Positions 41,316 through 50,707 of a stretch of 64,000 nucleotides of DNA are shown here, one piece after another. Each line of letters starts with the position of its first letter. Position 1 is the first letter of the stretch. The stretch comes from Marinoscillum sp964351625 (lineage in GTDB: Bacteria > Bacteroidota > Bacteroidia > Cytophagales > Cyclobacteriaceae). The notes under the pieces were generated by a model. The model worked only from the letters and a program-made list of their open reading frames with translations. It had not been told where the DNA came from and ran no database searches. The position numbers and the translations under genes were made by a program. The stretch spans positions 1 to 64,000 of the forward strand of contig CAYGOV010000003.1 in NCBI GenBank assembly GCA_964351625.1, read 5' to 3'.

Positions 41316-42215
41316 TTAGATCGCTTCACAAAACTCGGGAATCACAGCGGTAAATGCTTCCTGAAGGTGCTTTCTTATTTCTAATCTACTTTTATTTTCT
41401 ATAGCTCTACCATCTATTTCTACCACAGGTGTAAGCTCTCCCATGGTACCTGTAGCAAATACTTCGTCTGCATTGTAGAAGTCTACTAATGAAAGGTTTT
41501 TTTCCATAGCAGGTATGCCAAGCTTTGCGGCAAGCTCTAATACCAAACCACGAGTAATCCCATGGAGGCATGCATCAGCAAATGGAGTGAAGAGGCATCC
41601 GTCCTTCACCATGAAGAGATTAGTATCATTGAGCTCCGCAACAAAACCTTGATAATCAAGCATGATGGCGGCATCCACCTGAGCGAAATTGGCTTGCACT
41701 TTTGCTAGGATATTATTTAGCAGATTATTGTGATGAATCTTGCTATCCAAGAATTGCGGGTTGTTTCTCCTTTGAGTGCTAGTGATTACACGGATTCCTT
41801 TGGTGTTGTCATAGACCAAAGGCTTCCATTCTGCCAATACAATGAGGCAAGTGCCCTTATTATTAATTCTCGGGTCCATTCCAGAGGTGTATTTCTCTCC
41901 ACGAGTCAATGTGAGCCTCATATGTGTGTCTTGGGTCATTTGGTTGGCATGCAGGGTTTCCTTTATTGCTTTGCGTATGAAATCTCTTTCGGGCACTGAA
42001 GTGAATGCCAAGGCCTTTGCCGACTCATACATCCTATTCAAATGTCTATCGAGACAAAAGATACCTTCTTTATAAAGTCTCAGTCCTTCCCAGACTGCAT
42101 CCCCACCCTGTACAGATGAGTCAAATACAGATACTTTGGCATCTTCTCGATCTTTGAGTCCATCGCCGACCCAGATTTTGATTTTTTCGTTTTTCGAATT
42201 GAAAGTTTGTAGCAT
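41316..42215 (-). CDS. class IV aminotransferase (branched-chain/D-amino-acid type)
   Basis: This 299-aa PLP enzyme has 'VSVFDSSVQGGDAVWEGLRL' and 'LDRHLNRMYESAKAL' at the front, and the PLP lysine in 'DSKIHHNNLLNNILAKVQAN' (Asp-Ser-Lys position). 'AAIMLDYQGFVAELNDTNLF' and 'EVFATGTMGELTPVVEIDGR' follow, the usual fold-type IV signatures. Fold-type IV includes IlvE, D-amino-acid transaminase and aminodeoxychorismate lyase. The G-E-G-L-R and T-G-T-M-G-E-L-T-P blocks favour the branched-chain type, but the exact substrate is open. It lies between rsmE and a sulfotransferase-like gene, all on the minus strand. Confidence 0.88.
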   Translation of the reverse strand: MLQTFNSKNEKIKIWVGDGLKDREDAKVSVFDSSVQGGDAVWEGLRLYKEGIFCLDRHLNRMYESAKALAFTSVPERDFIRKAIKETLHANQMTQDTHMRLTLTRGEKYTSGMDPRINNKGTCLIVLAEWKPLVYDNTKGIRVITSTQRRNNPQFLDSKIHHNNLLNNILAKVQANFAQVDAAIMLDYQGFVAELNDTNLFMVKDGCLFTPFADACLHGITRGLVLELAAKLGIPAMEKNLSLVDFYNADEVFATGTMGELTPVVEIDGRAIENKSRLEIRKHLQEAFTAVIPEFCEAI

Positions 42216-42238
42216 TGGGGGTTAAGTAATGTTCGCTT

Positions 42239-42949
42239 TTATTTGATGCTGTTTGTGCTAAGTTGAGAATAATAGGGTAAAGATGCTGCTAAAAGTGGTT
42301 GAAGCTCACTTGTCAATTCTGGCATATTAGTCTTTATTGGCGTTGCAAAACCCGTAGAGTTATGAACATTGCCATACCAGTATTTAGCCCAAATCCCATC
42401 TTCTTCCAAAGCACCTTTTTCCCAGTTGAGCATCTCTTCTTCAAAAGGGATGTCTATCTCCTCACAAAGTTTCATTAGTACATTTTTTGGGTTGGCAAGA
42501 ATATTACCTGAATCTATAACCGAGCAATGCCCACTCAATGATAACCTTTCATAAATCTCAAATTGTCTTGCGATCCCGATAGCTTCCATAGTTGGCTTTT
42601 CTATAACCTTGGCAAAAGATGCAATCAACAACGCAGGATCTCGGATTAGGAAGACATTGATAAACCTGTCTAAAAAATCTAGATCAGTATCAATTAGGTG
42701 ATGTGCCATGTTTTTAACAAAAACCACCTTATTAGTGCTTGCTACCTCATCGATCCAATCGCAGACACCTTGGATGGTTGTTGGCTGGCTATTGATTATT
42801 TCCTCTCTTCCTGGATGCTTTGCACCGCTTTTCAATAGATAATACGCATAAAAGGGCTCGTCAATCACTTTGGTGTCAATACGCTGTGCAAAGGAATACA
42901 TGAGCGCGGTGGAGATATTGCGTGGTGAGGATATAAGGTTGATTATCAT
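42239..42949 (-). CDS. sulfotransferase-like (P-loop) protein
   Basis: This 236-aa cytoplasmic protein begins MIINLISSPRNISTALMYSF, which has the position and shape of the PAPS 5'-phosphosulfate loop of sulfotransferases. 'DRFINVFLIRDPALLIASFAKV' matches the 3'-phosphate binding segment (R-D-P-x-x-x-x-x-S). Homologues are often encoded next to class IV aminotransferases in bacteria, as here (23-base gap). The true reaction is unknown; members may bind other phosphorylated groups. Confidence 0.78.
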   Translation of the reverse strand: MIINLISSPRNISTALMYSFAQRIDTKVIDEPFYAYYLLKSGAKHPGREEIINSQPTTIQGVCDWIDEVASTNKVVFVKNMAHHLIDTDLDFLDRFINVFLIRDPALLIASFAKVIEKPTMEAIGIARQFEIYERLSLSGHCSVIDSGNILANPKNVLMKLCEEIDIPFEEEMLNWEKGALEEDGIWAKYWYGNVHNSTGFATPIKTNMPELTSELQPLLAASLPYYSQLSTNSIK

Positions 42950-43004
42950 TCAATCGCTTTTACTGAAAATTAAACCAATTTGATTAGCTGGCGTTCTATC
43001 GTGG

Positions 43005-43829
43005 ATGAAGTTTTTTCCTTTTGTCTTCTTACTTCTTACTGTAGGGTGCATAGATTTTTCTATGGATGAAGAAGCTATGAAAAAAGCATTTAAAGAAAGA
43101 GAGCTGGTTCCTCTTTCAATGAAGCTTGAAGATGGAGATGATCACATTCATTATGTGACTATAAATCAAAATAAAGAAAATCTAGCAGTATTTATCCATG
43201 GTTCTCCTGGTTCTTGGAGCGCCTTTGTTGATTATTTCAAAAATGATTCCTTATTAAAATCTTATGATTTAGTATCTATAGATAGACCAGGTTATGGTCT
43301 TTCAGATGCAGGAAGACCTATAATCTCTTTAGAAAGACAGGCGGAATTGATAGCTCAAGTGCTAAATGAATTTGATCATAGCCATATAGTACTAGTGGGG
43401 CATTCTTTAGGTGGTCCTATAGCGGCTAGATTGGCAATGAGTTACCCTGAAAATATACAGGGATTGATAATGGTAGCGCCATCCATAGATCCTGATATGG
43501 AGCGCTACGAGTGGTACAGAACATGGATTTCCACCAGAGTAGGAGGGTGGATCACTCCTCAAGATATATGGGTCAGTAACGCAGAGATAGTACCTCTAAA
43601 GCAAGAATTGGAAGAAATGATGCCACTTTGGGAAAAGGTGAAGTCCAAGTCCATAGTAATACAGGGAACATCAGATATGCTGGTCCCAAAGGCAAACGCT
43701 GAATTTGCTCGAAAAATGCTCGATGATAGCTTATTAGAAGTTCGCTATTTGGAAGATGTCAATCATTTCATCCCTTGGACGCATCCCGAGACGATCATTC
43801 AGGCACTTTTAGACTTGTCAGTTAAGTAA
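43005..43829 (+). CDS. alpha/beta-hydrolase lipoprotein
   Basis: This 274-aa protein has a lipoprotein signal (MKFFPFVFLLLTVGC, lipidation at Cys15). The alpha/beta-hydrolase features are the oxyanion loop 'VFIHGSPGSWSAF', the nucleophile elbow G-H-S-L-G-G, an acid in 'QGTSDMLVP' and the catalytic His in 'VNHFIPWTHPE'. It is probably an envelope-bound esterase or peptidase-like hydrolase; the substrate is unknown. It is divergent from the sulfotransferase gene, and its end overlaps the convergent Lacal_2735-type gene by 12 bases. Confidence 0.88.
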   Translation: MKFFPFVFLLLTVGCIDFSMDEEAMKKAFKERELVPLSMKLEDGDDHIHYVTINQNKENLAVFIHGSPGSWSAFVDYFKNDSLLKSYDLVSIDRPGYGLSDAGRPIISLERQAELIAQVLNEFDHSHIVLVGHSLGGPIAARLAMSYPENIQGLIMVAPSIDPDMERYEWYRTWISTRVGGWITPQDIWVSNAEIVPLKQELEEMMPLWEKVKSKSIVIQGTSDMLVPKANAEFARKMLDDSLLEVRYLEDVNHFIPWTHPETIIQALLDLSVK

Positions 43830-43982
43830 GTCTAATTGCTTCAAGATTTCGTCTGCCTCAGCAGCTTTGGCGTCACTTGCTTTGCGATTTGTTGAAGACA
43901 ACTTGTAAGATTCCTCTAAGAGTTTTTTATACTTCTCTTGAAGTTTTTCTTGTGGTGATTTCTTTTTGAATAGATTTAGCAT
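43818..43982 (-). CDS. Lacal_2735-family small protein
   Basis: The protein has 54 aa from ATG 43982 (MLNLFKKKSPQEKLQEKYKK); a longer form from 44000 adds only six residues. The charged helical pattern '(L/F)FKKKSP.EKL..KY.KL..E...LS..NR..SD.K..EA' is that of a small Bacteroidetes-specific family of unknown function. Its last 12 bases overlap the end of the hydrolase gene on the other strand. Confidence 0.8.
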   Translation of the reverse strand: MLNLFKKKSPQEKLQEKYKKLLEESYKLSSTNRKASDAKAAEADEILKQLDLLN

Positions 43983-44017
43983 GACTGGTAAACACGACAA
44001 GCAGTACGTTGTTTAGA

Positions 44018-45334
44018 CTATTGGTAAGTTTCCGTATTGATTAATTTTCCTCTAGAAGAATAATAGTACCATGTGCCTGTAGGCTGGTCATTACTGTAAG
44101 CCGCTTTCACGGCAAGATCTTGTCCATTCCTTTGGAATTGAAACCAGTCACCATTTTTCATACCATCCTTGAAAAGTCCTTTTTCCTGAAGTACACCAGA
44201 TTCAGTGTAATATTTTGCCATTCCATTGGTGAGGCCGTTTAAGTATTGGACTTCTGAAGCTATGGTGCCATCCTCATGATAATTATATAGGGTGCCATTG
44301 CCATTGTCAAAGTTGCCTGGACTCAGTTCGATACCTTTGATGGTGAAGCAAGGGCTCACGTGCATCAAAAGTCCATTTTCCCATGCAAATTCCTGCTTCA
44401 ATTGTTCATTTGGATAGAAAACTCCCCAAAGACCATCTTTCTCGTCTAATAAATAACTTCCGATTTCGCTCGGAGCTCCAGAAGGATGGTAACTTATCCA
44501 TTGACCTGTTTTCAGACCATTGCTATAAGTGCCCTCTTGAATAAGTTTTCCGTTTTCATTAAAATACTTCCAAAGTCCATCCTTTTCATTAAAAGAATAA
44601 TCTCCAATCGAATAGAGTAATCCATTTTCGAAAAAGCTGAGCCATTTATCAACTTTGAGATCATTTCGGTATCGGCCTTCGACGCTTTTGCTACCATTAT
44701 CATAAAACTCTTTGTAAGGTCCATCGAGCAGTCCTCGTTTGAAAGTGAGCTCTTTCATTACCTTCTTATTCTGATGGTAATACTTCCAAGTCCCTATTTT
44801 TATATCATTAGAATAGAATTCTTCAGAGTAGAGCCTTCCAAATTCATAGTAGTAAGAGGTCTTTCCATCAAGCATATCCTGATTGTAATTTTTGATATAA
44901 GATACTTGTCCCGATGGAAAGTACTCAACCCAGGTACTGTCTTTCATACCGCCATTGTAGTAACCTGTCAGGGCACGACTACCGTTATCATAATACTCTT
45001 GATATTTTCCTTCGAGGATGTCCTCAGTGAAGTAGGACTCATTGATAAGATTGCCAGTAATATCGAATTTCTGTCTGATTCCATTCTTTTTATCATCTTG
45101 AAAAAACACAGATTCTTTAATTCGGCCATTTTCATAGAAGTATTTCCAAAGGCCTTGTTTTTTGCCGTTTTCCACTCGGCCATATTGAGCAATTAGCCCA
45201 TTAGAGTGGTTTATTCTATAGGCTCCATCATCAAGTGTGTCTACACGAAAGACCACATCAGCAGCACTGATATCCTGCGCATTAAGGTTTAAAAAAGATA
45301 AAATAAGGAGGGTTATTGTGAAGAGGTATTTCAT
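44018..45334 (-). CDS. exported MORN-repeat (YwqK-like) protein
   Basis: The protein has 438 aa from ATG 45334, which opens a signal peptide (MKYLFTITLLILSFLNLNAQ) and lies 4 bases after the preceding gene's stop. The body is about 14 repeats of the pattern G-x-W-x-Y-(Y/F)-x-x-N-G-x-x, such as 'KQGLWKYFYENGRIKESVFF' and 'MKDSTWVEYFPSGQVSYIKN'. These are MORN-type beta-hairpins of the family loosely annotated 'YwqK antitoxin'. In Bacteroidota such exported proteins have no proven toxin link. It is the last gene of the fabH operon. Confidence 0.88.
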   Translation of the reverse strand: MKYLFTITLLILSFLNLNAQDISAADVVFRVDTLDDGAYRINHSNGLIAQYGRVENGKKQGLWKYFYENGRIKESVFFQDDKKNGIRQKFDITGNLINESYFTEDILEGKYQEYYDNGSRALTGYYNGGMKDSTWVEYFPSGQVSYIKNYNQDMLDGKTSYYYEFGRLYSEEFYSNDIKIGTWKYYHQNKKVMKELTFKRGLLDGPYKEFYDNGSKSVEGRYRNDLKVDKWLSFFENGLLYSIGDYSFNEKDGLWKYFNENGKLIQEGTYSNGLKTGQWISYHPSGAPSEIGSYLLDEKDGLWGVFYPNEQLKQEFAWENGLLMHVSPCFTIKGIELSPGNFDNGNGTLYNYHEDGTIASEVQYLNGLTNGMAKYYTESGVLQEKGLFKDGMKNGDWFQFQRNGQDLAVKAAYSNDQPTGTWYYYSSRGKLINTETYQ

Positions 45335-45338
45335 ACAA

Positions 45339-45923
45339 TCATCCATTAGCCAAAAACCGTGCAAAAGTTTTAGAAACAAAATCATTGTATTCTTCCCAAT
45401 GATCAATGGGTATAAAAGTGCTAAGTTTTAAAAATTGTTTTTCCTCCAAGTGTTTATTTATTACTTCGTGATTCAAGTTAATCAGTGGTTGATAATTATT
45501 CTCTTCATAATGATACTCCCATGGATTGTCATTGATACAAAAATAGATATCAGGATCATCTGCAAATCGATCTAGAAGTGCTGGGGAGAGTTTTTTTAGC
45601 ACTTCACCTTGCAAATGAAGTGTGCAGCTTAGAAATTTTCCCCACCATAGCATCACTCTAAACGCTACAACCTCTTCACGCGTAAAGTACCTCGGGTAAT
45701 CAAGGACAAAGTAAGGTAATCCTTGATATTGTTCACCTTTCGAAATTTTTGCAGTTTTAACACCATATTTCTGCAGCGATTCATCTGCGTTGAGAGTAAA
45801 TGATTTGTGAATGTTCTTCTCAATTGTTCTGAGCTTTTTTACAATTTTCTCGCTTATCACATTTTTCAGGGATAGAAATTCGGTATTATTCAAAAGCGCG
45901 ATTTCTTCCTGCCTTAGTGACAT
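45339..45923 (-). CDS. conserved hypothetical protein downstream of fabH, 194 aa
   Basis: ATG 45923 overlaps the fabH stop (TAATG), so translation is coupled; a longer upstream reading would overlap fabH further and is unlikely. The start is MSLRQEEIALLNNTEFLSLK. The protein is soluble, with aromatic clusters (LPYFVLDYPRYFTREEVVAF) and 'INDNPWEYHYEENNYQPL'. It has no known catalytic motif. It lies between fabH and the MORN-repeat gene. Its function is unknown. Confidence 0.78.
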   Translation of the reverse strand: MSLRQEEIALLNNTEFLSLKNVISEKIVKKLRTIEKNIHKSFTLNADESLQKYGVKTAKISKGEQYQGLPYFVLDYPRYFTREEVVAFRVMLWWGKFLSCTLHLQGEVLKKLSPALLDRFADDPDIYFCINDNPWEYHYEENNYQPLINLNHEVINKHLEEKQFLKLSTFIPIDHWEEYNDFVSKTFARFLANG

Positions 45924-46930
45924 TACCAGCGAATTAGTGCAGAGGCCCAAGTAAACCCACTTCCAAAAGCAGCAAGACAAACAAGATCACCTTCTTTGAT
46001 TTTACCCTCCATATGAGCTTCACTTAATGCAATAGGAATAGATGCAGCAGTAGTATTTCCATAACGCATGATGTTGTTGTAGACATTGTCATCACCAAGT
46101 CCCATCTTCTTCTGGATAAACTGGCTGATACGCAGATTTGCTTGATGGGGAATAAGCATATTAATGTCATCAGTTTTGTAACCATTGGCATCTAAAGCCT
46201 CATGGATAACTTCACTAAATCTGGTAACTGCATGTTTAAAAACGAAATTTCCATTCATGTATGGATAGTAACTCGTATCCTCTTGATCATTTTCTTCCAT
46301 GATCCTATTTACCCAGCGACTAGTAGCGGGACCTATCAAGGCTAGTTCTTTGGCATGTTGGCCTTCAGAATGTAAGTGTGTAGAAAGAATACCTTTCTTA
46401 CTTTCCTCGGATCTCGATAATACTACGGCACCTGCACCATCTCCGAAGATGACCGTGACACCTCTGCCTCTAGTAGATCTTTCTAAGCCGCCAGAGTGAT
46501 ATTCGCTCCCAATCACCAATACGTTTTGGTACATTCCAGTCTTTACAAACTGATCTGCAACTGATAGTCCATAAATAAAGCCACTGCATTGGTTACGCAC
46601 ATCTAATGCGCCTATTTCACGGATCCCCAGCTGATCTTGTACTTGTACGCCAGGTCCAGGGAAGTAATAGTCAGGACTCAATGTAGCGAATACAATGAAA
46701 TCTATGTCATCTGGTGTCAAGCCAGCATTTTTGATTGCAATTCTTGCAGCTTTTGTGCCCATTGTAGAGGGCATATCATCAGTTTTTGGATCGATCCATC
46801 TGCGCTCTTTGATTCCCGTTCGCTCTTGAATCCATTCATCTGAAGTATCCATGAACTTAGAAAGGTCATCGTTGGTCACCACATTGTCTGGTACATAATG
46901 ACCAATTCCGGCTATTCTTGAGGTGTACAT
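45923..46930 (-). CDS. fabH: 3-oxoacyl-ACP synthase III (KAS III, FabH-like)
   Basis: This 335-aa thiolase-fold enzyme has the catalytic triad: Cys115 in 'DVRNQCSGFIYGL', His in 'MLIPHQANLRIS' and Asn in 'RYGNTTAASIP'. The N-terminal 'GHYVPDNVVTNDDLSKFMDT' and 'RTGIKERRW' are typical. It condenses an acyl-CoA starter with malonyl-ACP in fatty-acid synthesis; some paralogues make other ketides or branched chains. The downstream genes are translationally linked or very close. Confidence 0.93.
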   Translation of the reverse strand: MYTSRIAGIGHYVPDNVVTNDDLSKFMDTSDEWIQERTGIKERRWIDPKTDDMPSTMGTKAARIAIKNAGLTPDDIDFIVFATLSPDYYFPGPGVQVQDQLGIREIGALDVRNQCSGFIYGLSVADQFVKTGMYQNVLVIGSEYHSGGLERSTRGRGVTVIFGDGAGAVVLSRSEESKKGILSTHLHSEGQHAKELALIGPATSRWVNRIMEENDQEDTSYYPYMNGNFVFKHAVTRFSEVIHEALDANGYKTDDINMLIPHQANLRISQFIQKKMGLGDDNVYNNIMRYGNTTAASIPIALSEAHMEGKIKEGDLVCLAAFGSGFTWASALIRW

Positions 46931-46968
46931 TGTGGTTTTGGGGTTAGGGTTAATAGTCGCTTGTACTT

Positions 46969-48489
46969 TTATTTTACTGAGAAATCTTTGTGATAAGTAG
47001 TAGGCTCGCCTGAAGTATCATGTATTTCAAAACTTTCGGTAAAAATGATTTTGCCATTTTTGATTATTTCTACTTTGAAGGTTTCATCTGATATAATGTC
47101 TGTTTTGTATCTACCAGTGTAATCAATAGGTGAAGAGAAAGACTCATCCAAATATTGGGAAGGTCGAAACCTTATTTCTGCATCGGAAAGAGCTTTACCA
47201 GCTGTCTCATCAAATATTCTACCTTCTATTTTAATTTTTTGTACTTCCCAAAAGGCATAGATGTCTGTATTCCCTTTGGTGTGTATCCGGTCGGAAACAA
47301 AGTATCCTGATTTTTGATTTGTATTCAGTTTGTAATGAACCTCATTATTAGGGGAATTAATTGGCCAGCCAAGATTTTCGGGTTCACTCCAGCTATAGTC
47401 AGCGGCATTGAGGTAAGAGACATATACGTCATAGCCGCCTATGCCACCAGGTCTATCAGAACTGAAGTAAATAGCATTTTCTTCAGGAGAAAGGTAAGGG
47501 CTGTCCTCGTTGAAATTGGAGTTGACTATAGAGTAGAACGGTGCTGGTTTACTCCATTTGTTGTTTTCCGGATCTCGGAAAGACTCATAAATATCTAAAC
47601 CATTGCCAGAGACATCCGAGGCGAATACAATGCGATCCTCGTGTTCATTGATGAAAAAATGTGAAGCCAGGTAATTATTAGAAATTCTAGCATCAAACTC
47701 CACAGGTATTGTCCAAGTTTCGCCAGAGGACTGACTATAGAAAAGATCACCACCTTTATCTTCCTTGAAAAGAAAGAGCTTCCCATCGCCATTTACTACT
47801 TCGATGTTCGCGTTAGATTTGGTGAAGTTACCCAGATTAGTCACTTCTTTTAATGCACTCCAGCCTGTCGGTGTTTGTTTGGTATAATAGATGCTAAATG
47901 GAGCTTCACCGCTTCCTGAACGGTCTGAAGCAAAAAGCAGCTCATTACCTCCCTCAAAGAAAACCGGACTTAGCTCGCTTCCAGCACTATTTACAGGAGC
48001 GTCTAGTTGGTGGATTTCGTAATTACCTGGGTTATTAAAAAAATACTGAAGCTCTTTGCTATGAGCGATAAGTGCTTGAGACTCGCTATCTACATTACCT
48101 GTGTACTCTATTTTTTGATGGAAACGTTCAAATGACTTTATAGCATCTTCAATTTGATACCTGCGCAAGTACACCTGACCCAACCAATAGAAATAATGAT
48201 CATCAGAACTTCCAAATTCTGATTCATAACTGATCATTTTATCAAGGCTTTTTTCGTCGCCTTCAGGTGTTAAAAGACTCAAAAATTCAATTTTATATTG
48301 TACATCATTGAATTCAGGGTTGAGGTTATATGCCTGACGAAATGATCTTAATGCCTCCGGATAATTGGAGCTCGACAATGCAGTTAATCCATTTTCGTAA
48401 TACTTAGCCTCTTTTTGGCAAAAGGCATCTGTCATTAGTGAAAAGGAGAGGACCAGGAAAAAGGGAATTCGAAGCATTTGGCTTTTCAA
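46969..48489 (-). CDS. PorE-like TPR/PD40 exported protein lacking the OmpA domain
   Basis: This 506-aa protein has a signal peptide (MKSQMLRIPFFLVLSFSLMT), TPR-like helices (~25-60, YPEALRSFRQAYNLNPEF), and a PD40 (TolB-like) beta-propeller at ~165-400 with repeats such as 'LLFASDRSGSGEAPFSIYYT' and 'AIYFSSDRPGGIGGYDVYVS'. A short carboxypeptidase-regulatory-like module follows (~415-490, IEGRIFDETAGKALSDAEIR). It then stops, where its upstream neighbour at 48556 continues with an OmpA domain. The two share long matching stretches (SSDRPGGIGGYDVY against SSDRPNGIGGFDVY), so they are tandem paralogues. Confidence 0.85.
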   Translation of the reverse strand: MKSQMLRIPFFLVLSFSLMTDAFCQKEAKYYENGLTALSSSNYPEALRSFRQAYNLNPEFNDVQYKIEFLSLLTPEGDEKSLDKMISYESEFGSSDDHYFYWLGQVYLRRYQIEDAIKSFERFHQKIEYTGNVDSESQALIAHSKELQYFFNNPGNYEIHQLDAPVNSAGSELSPVFFEGGNELLFASDRSGSGEAPFSIYYTKQTPTGWSALKEVTNLGNFTKSNANIEVVNGDGKLFLFKEDKGGDLFYSQSSGETWTIPVEFDARISNNYLASHFFINEHEDRIVFASDVSGNGLDIYESFRDPENNKWSKPAPFYSIVNSNFNEDSPYLSPEENAIYFSSDRPGGIGGYDVYVSYLNAADYSWSEPENLGWPINSPNNEVHYKLNTNQKSGYFVSDRIHTKGNTDIYAFWEVQKIKIEGRIFDETAGKALSDAEIRFRPSQYLDESFSSPIDYTGRYKTDIISDETFKVEIIKNGKIIFTESFEIHDTSGEPTTYHKDFSVK

Positions 48490-48555
48490 TTATTGAACCT
48501 TGAAGTTATCGAAAAAATGATTTTGAGCCTTTACCTGAAGGTCAATTTATCAGAT

Positions 48556-50640
48556 TTAATCAATCAATCGCACCTCAATTCGCCGATTTAGGTCACGACC
48601 GTTTTCTTCATCGTCATTTGATGCAAGCGGACGAGATTCACCATAACCTACAACGACTATTCTATTAGGGTCAATATTGTTTTTAACTAACCAGTTCTTA
48701 ACTGATTTAGCCCTATTCTCAGAGACAATTTGATTGATCTGTTCAGTCCCAATATTATCCGTGTGGCCAGAGATTTCTATATTTTTATTTGGATTGGATT
48801 GCAAATAGGATAGTAGTTCGTAAAGTCTTGGTTCAGATTCTTTGACTATCCTAATTGTGCTATATTCAAAGTAGATATTTTTTAGTTTAGTGCCGCCTAT
48901 AGTATCGACTGATTTTTGCTTTGTTACTATTTCCTTATTGACACTTGGCTCGGTCGTTTTCTTAGTTGCTACAGCTTCAACTCTAGGTTCAGGCACTATT
49001 GACTTTTCTTGTTTAGCAATTTCTGCCTTGATCTGTGGTTGTTTACTTATCTCCTTGACGATCTGTTCAGAAGCATATTTTTCCATTAGGGCAGCTTGTT
49101 CTGCCTTGGAAAGACTTTTATCAATGATGTGAAAATCTTTGAAATGGGTAATTGATTTTCCTTCTACATCCTCTGCGGCAAATGGCTGTGTTAGCAAGGT
49201 GTCAAATCCATCCAATACCTCAACACGAAATGTTTCATTTGAAATGATTTCTGTCGAGTAGTTACCAAATTCGTCAATTTTTGAGCGAAAATACTCATCC
49301 AAATACTGTGTCGGGTGGAAGCGTATTTCACCTTTAACCACTGGCTGGTCATTGTGGGCATAAAGTACTTTACCAGTCACTTTTGTTTTTTGAATACTCC
49401 AGAAATTAAAAATATCATAACCTCCAAGTGAATGAATTCTGTTGGAAGAAAAGTATCCTGAAGTTCCATCGTTATTCATCTTGAAAAATAGCTCATCATC
49501 TGGAGAGTTTATAGGCCAACCAAGATTGTGGGGCTCAGACCAAGAGTTATTGTTTTTGTCATAGACAGATTCATAAACATCGAATCCACCAATTCCATTT
49601 GGACGGTCTGAGGAGAAGTAAAGTGTGGTTTCATCTGCAGTCAAAAATGGACTGTCTTCATCAAATTCTGAATTTAGATTTGTAGAAAAAAGGTGTGGGT
49701 TTTCCCATTTTCCTGTTTCTGCGTCTTTGAAGGACTCCATCAGATCAAGACCATATTTCTTATTTAAGGATGAGAAAATGATACGATCTTCATGCTCGTT
49801 GATATAGAAATGGGAACCCAGTTTAGTTGTTGTGATCTTGCTGTCAAACTCCACAGGATCAGTCCACGAATTGTTTTTGTATTCACTGTAGAATAAATCC
49901 CCATCCTTTTTATCTCGAAAAATGAACAGCTTACCATCTTCGTTGACCACCTCTATATTTGAATACTGCCCAGAGAAACTCCCTAGTGATTGGATAGACT
50001 CAGGATTATTCCACCCACTATCTGTCATTTCCGACTGGAATATTTGGAATTGATTTGTTCCTGATTCATTTCTATTGGAAGCAAACAGTAATCTACCATT
50101 GTCCGCTGAAAATGCAGGTGTCAGTTCATCGAACTTAGAGTTGATTGGAGCTCCTAATTGGTGTAATTCATAGTTGTCAGGGTTATCAAAATATTCTATC
50201 AAATATTCTGCTTGTGCAAGGAATCCTTGTGTTTCTTCTATGATTTCATCACTTTTCTGAGCCTTCATATTTAGGAATGTTTTCCAAGCACTGATAGCCT
50301 CTGGAAACATATATCTATTAGCATATATGCGACCCATCCAATAGTGATAGAATTTATCGGTTTTTGCCTTGGAGCTTCTGTACCCATTGATTGTGGTCAG
50401 ATCTCTCTCACGATTTTGAGACTGAACAAGGTAGCTTAACTCTAATCGATATTTTGAGTCTTTGAATGATCTTCCTGTCAATTCAATTTGTTCAAAAAAT
50501 GTTACAGCTTCTGTGAATTTTTCTGAATAGAAGGCTTTCATACCTTTCTCGTAGAGTTTTGCAACATTTTGAGCTTGCAGGAAATTGATGTTACCAGCGC
50601 CTAAAGTAATTACAAGAGCTAGTATTTTGATATTCCTCAT
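48556..50640 (-). CDS. OmpA-family protein with TPR, PD40 propeller and CRD (PorE-like)
   Basis: This 694-aa protein has a signal peptide (MRNIKILALVITLGAGNINF), a TPR-like start, and a PD40 propeller (~185-410, LLFASNRNESGTNQFQIFQS). A carboxypeptidase-regulatory-like module follows ('VTGKVLYAHNDQPVVKGEIR'), then a charged linker, then a C-terminal OmpA domain (~580-690) with 'NIEISGHTDNIGTEQINQIV' and 'NDPNR..VVGYGESRPLAS'-type peptidoglycan-binding residues, ending 'GRDLNRRIEVRLID'. This is the domain order described for PorE, a peptidoglycan-bound T9SS component, but several paralogues exist in each genome, so orthology is not certain. Confidence 0.88.
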   Translation of the reverse strand: MRNIKILALVITLGAGNINFLQAQNVAKLYEKGMKAFYSEKFTEAVTFFEQIELTGRSFKDSKYRLELSYLVQSQNRERDLTTINGYRSSKAKTDKFYHYWMGRIYANRYMFPEAISAWKTFLNMKAQKSDEIIEETQGFLAQAEYLIEYFDNPDNYELHQLGAPINSKFDELTPAFSADNGRLLFASNRNESGTNQFQIFQSEMTDSGWNNPESIQSLGSFSGQYSNIEVVNEDGKLFIFRDKKDGDLFYSEYKNNSWTDPVEFDSKITTTKLGSHFYINEHEDRIIFSSLNKKYGLDLMESFKDAETGKWENPHLFSTNLNSEFDEDSPFLTADETTLYFSSDRPNGIGGFDVYESVYDKNNNSWSEPHNLGWPINSPDDELFFKMNNDGTSGYFSSNRIHSLGGYDIFNFWSIQKTKVTGKVLYAHNDQPVVKGEIRFHPTQYLDEYFRSKIDEFGNYSTEIISNETFRVEVLDGFDTLLTQPFAAEDVEGKSITHFKDFHIIDKSLSKAEQAALMEKYASEQIVKEISKQPQIKAEIAKQEKSIVPEPRVEAVATKKTTEPSVNKEIVTKQKSVDTIGGTKLKNIYFEYSTIRIVKESEPRLYELLSYLQSNPNKNIEISGHTDNIGTEQINQIVSENRAKSVKNWLVKNNIDPNRIVVVGYGESRPLASNDDEENGRDLNRRIEVRLID

Positions 50641-50707
50641 TCTTGTTGTTTTCGGTATTAAATTTGAAATAATTACCTACTGATGGGATCGGTATTAGTG
50701 CAGAAAC

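Noticed and set aside
44018..45334. Toxin-antitoxin pair with the YwqK-like MORN protein as antitoxin
   Set aside because: The protein is exported and its neighbour is an ordinary fabH-linked gene; the antitoxin label is an annotation habit.
46935..46950. Telomere-like GGGGTTAGGGTTA before fabH
   Set aside because: Two short units in a spacer; a chance resemblance with no bacterial meaning.
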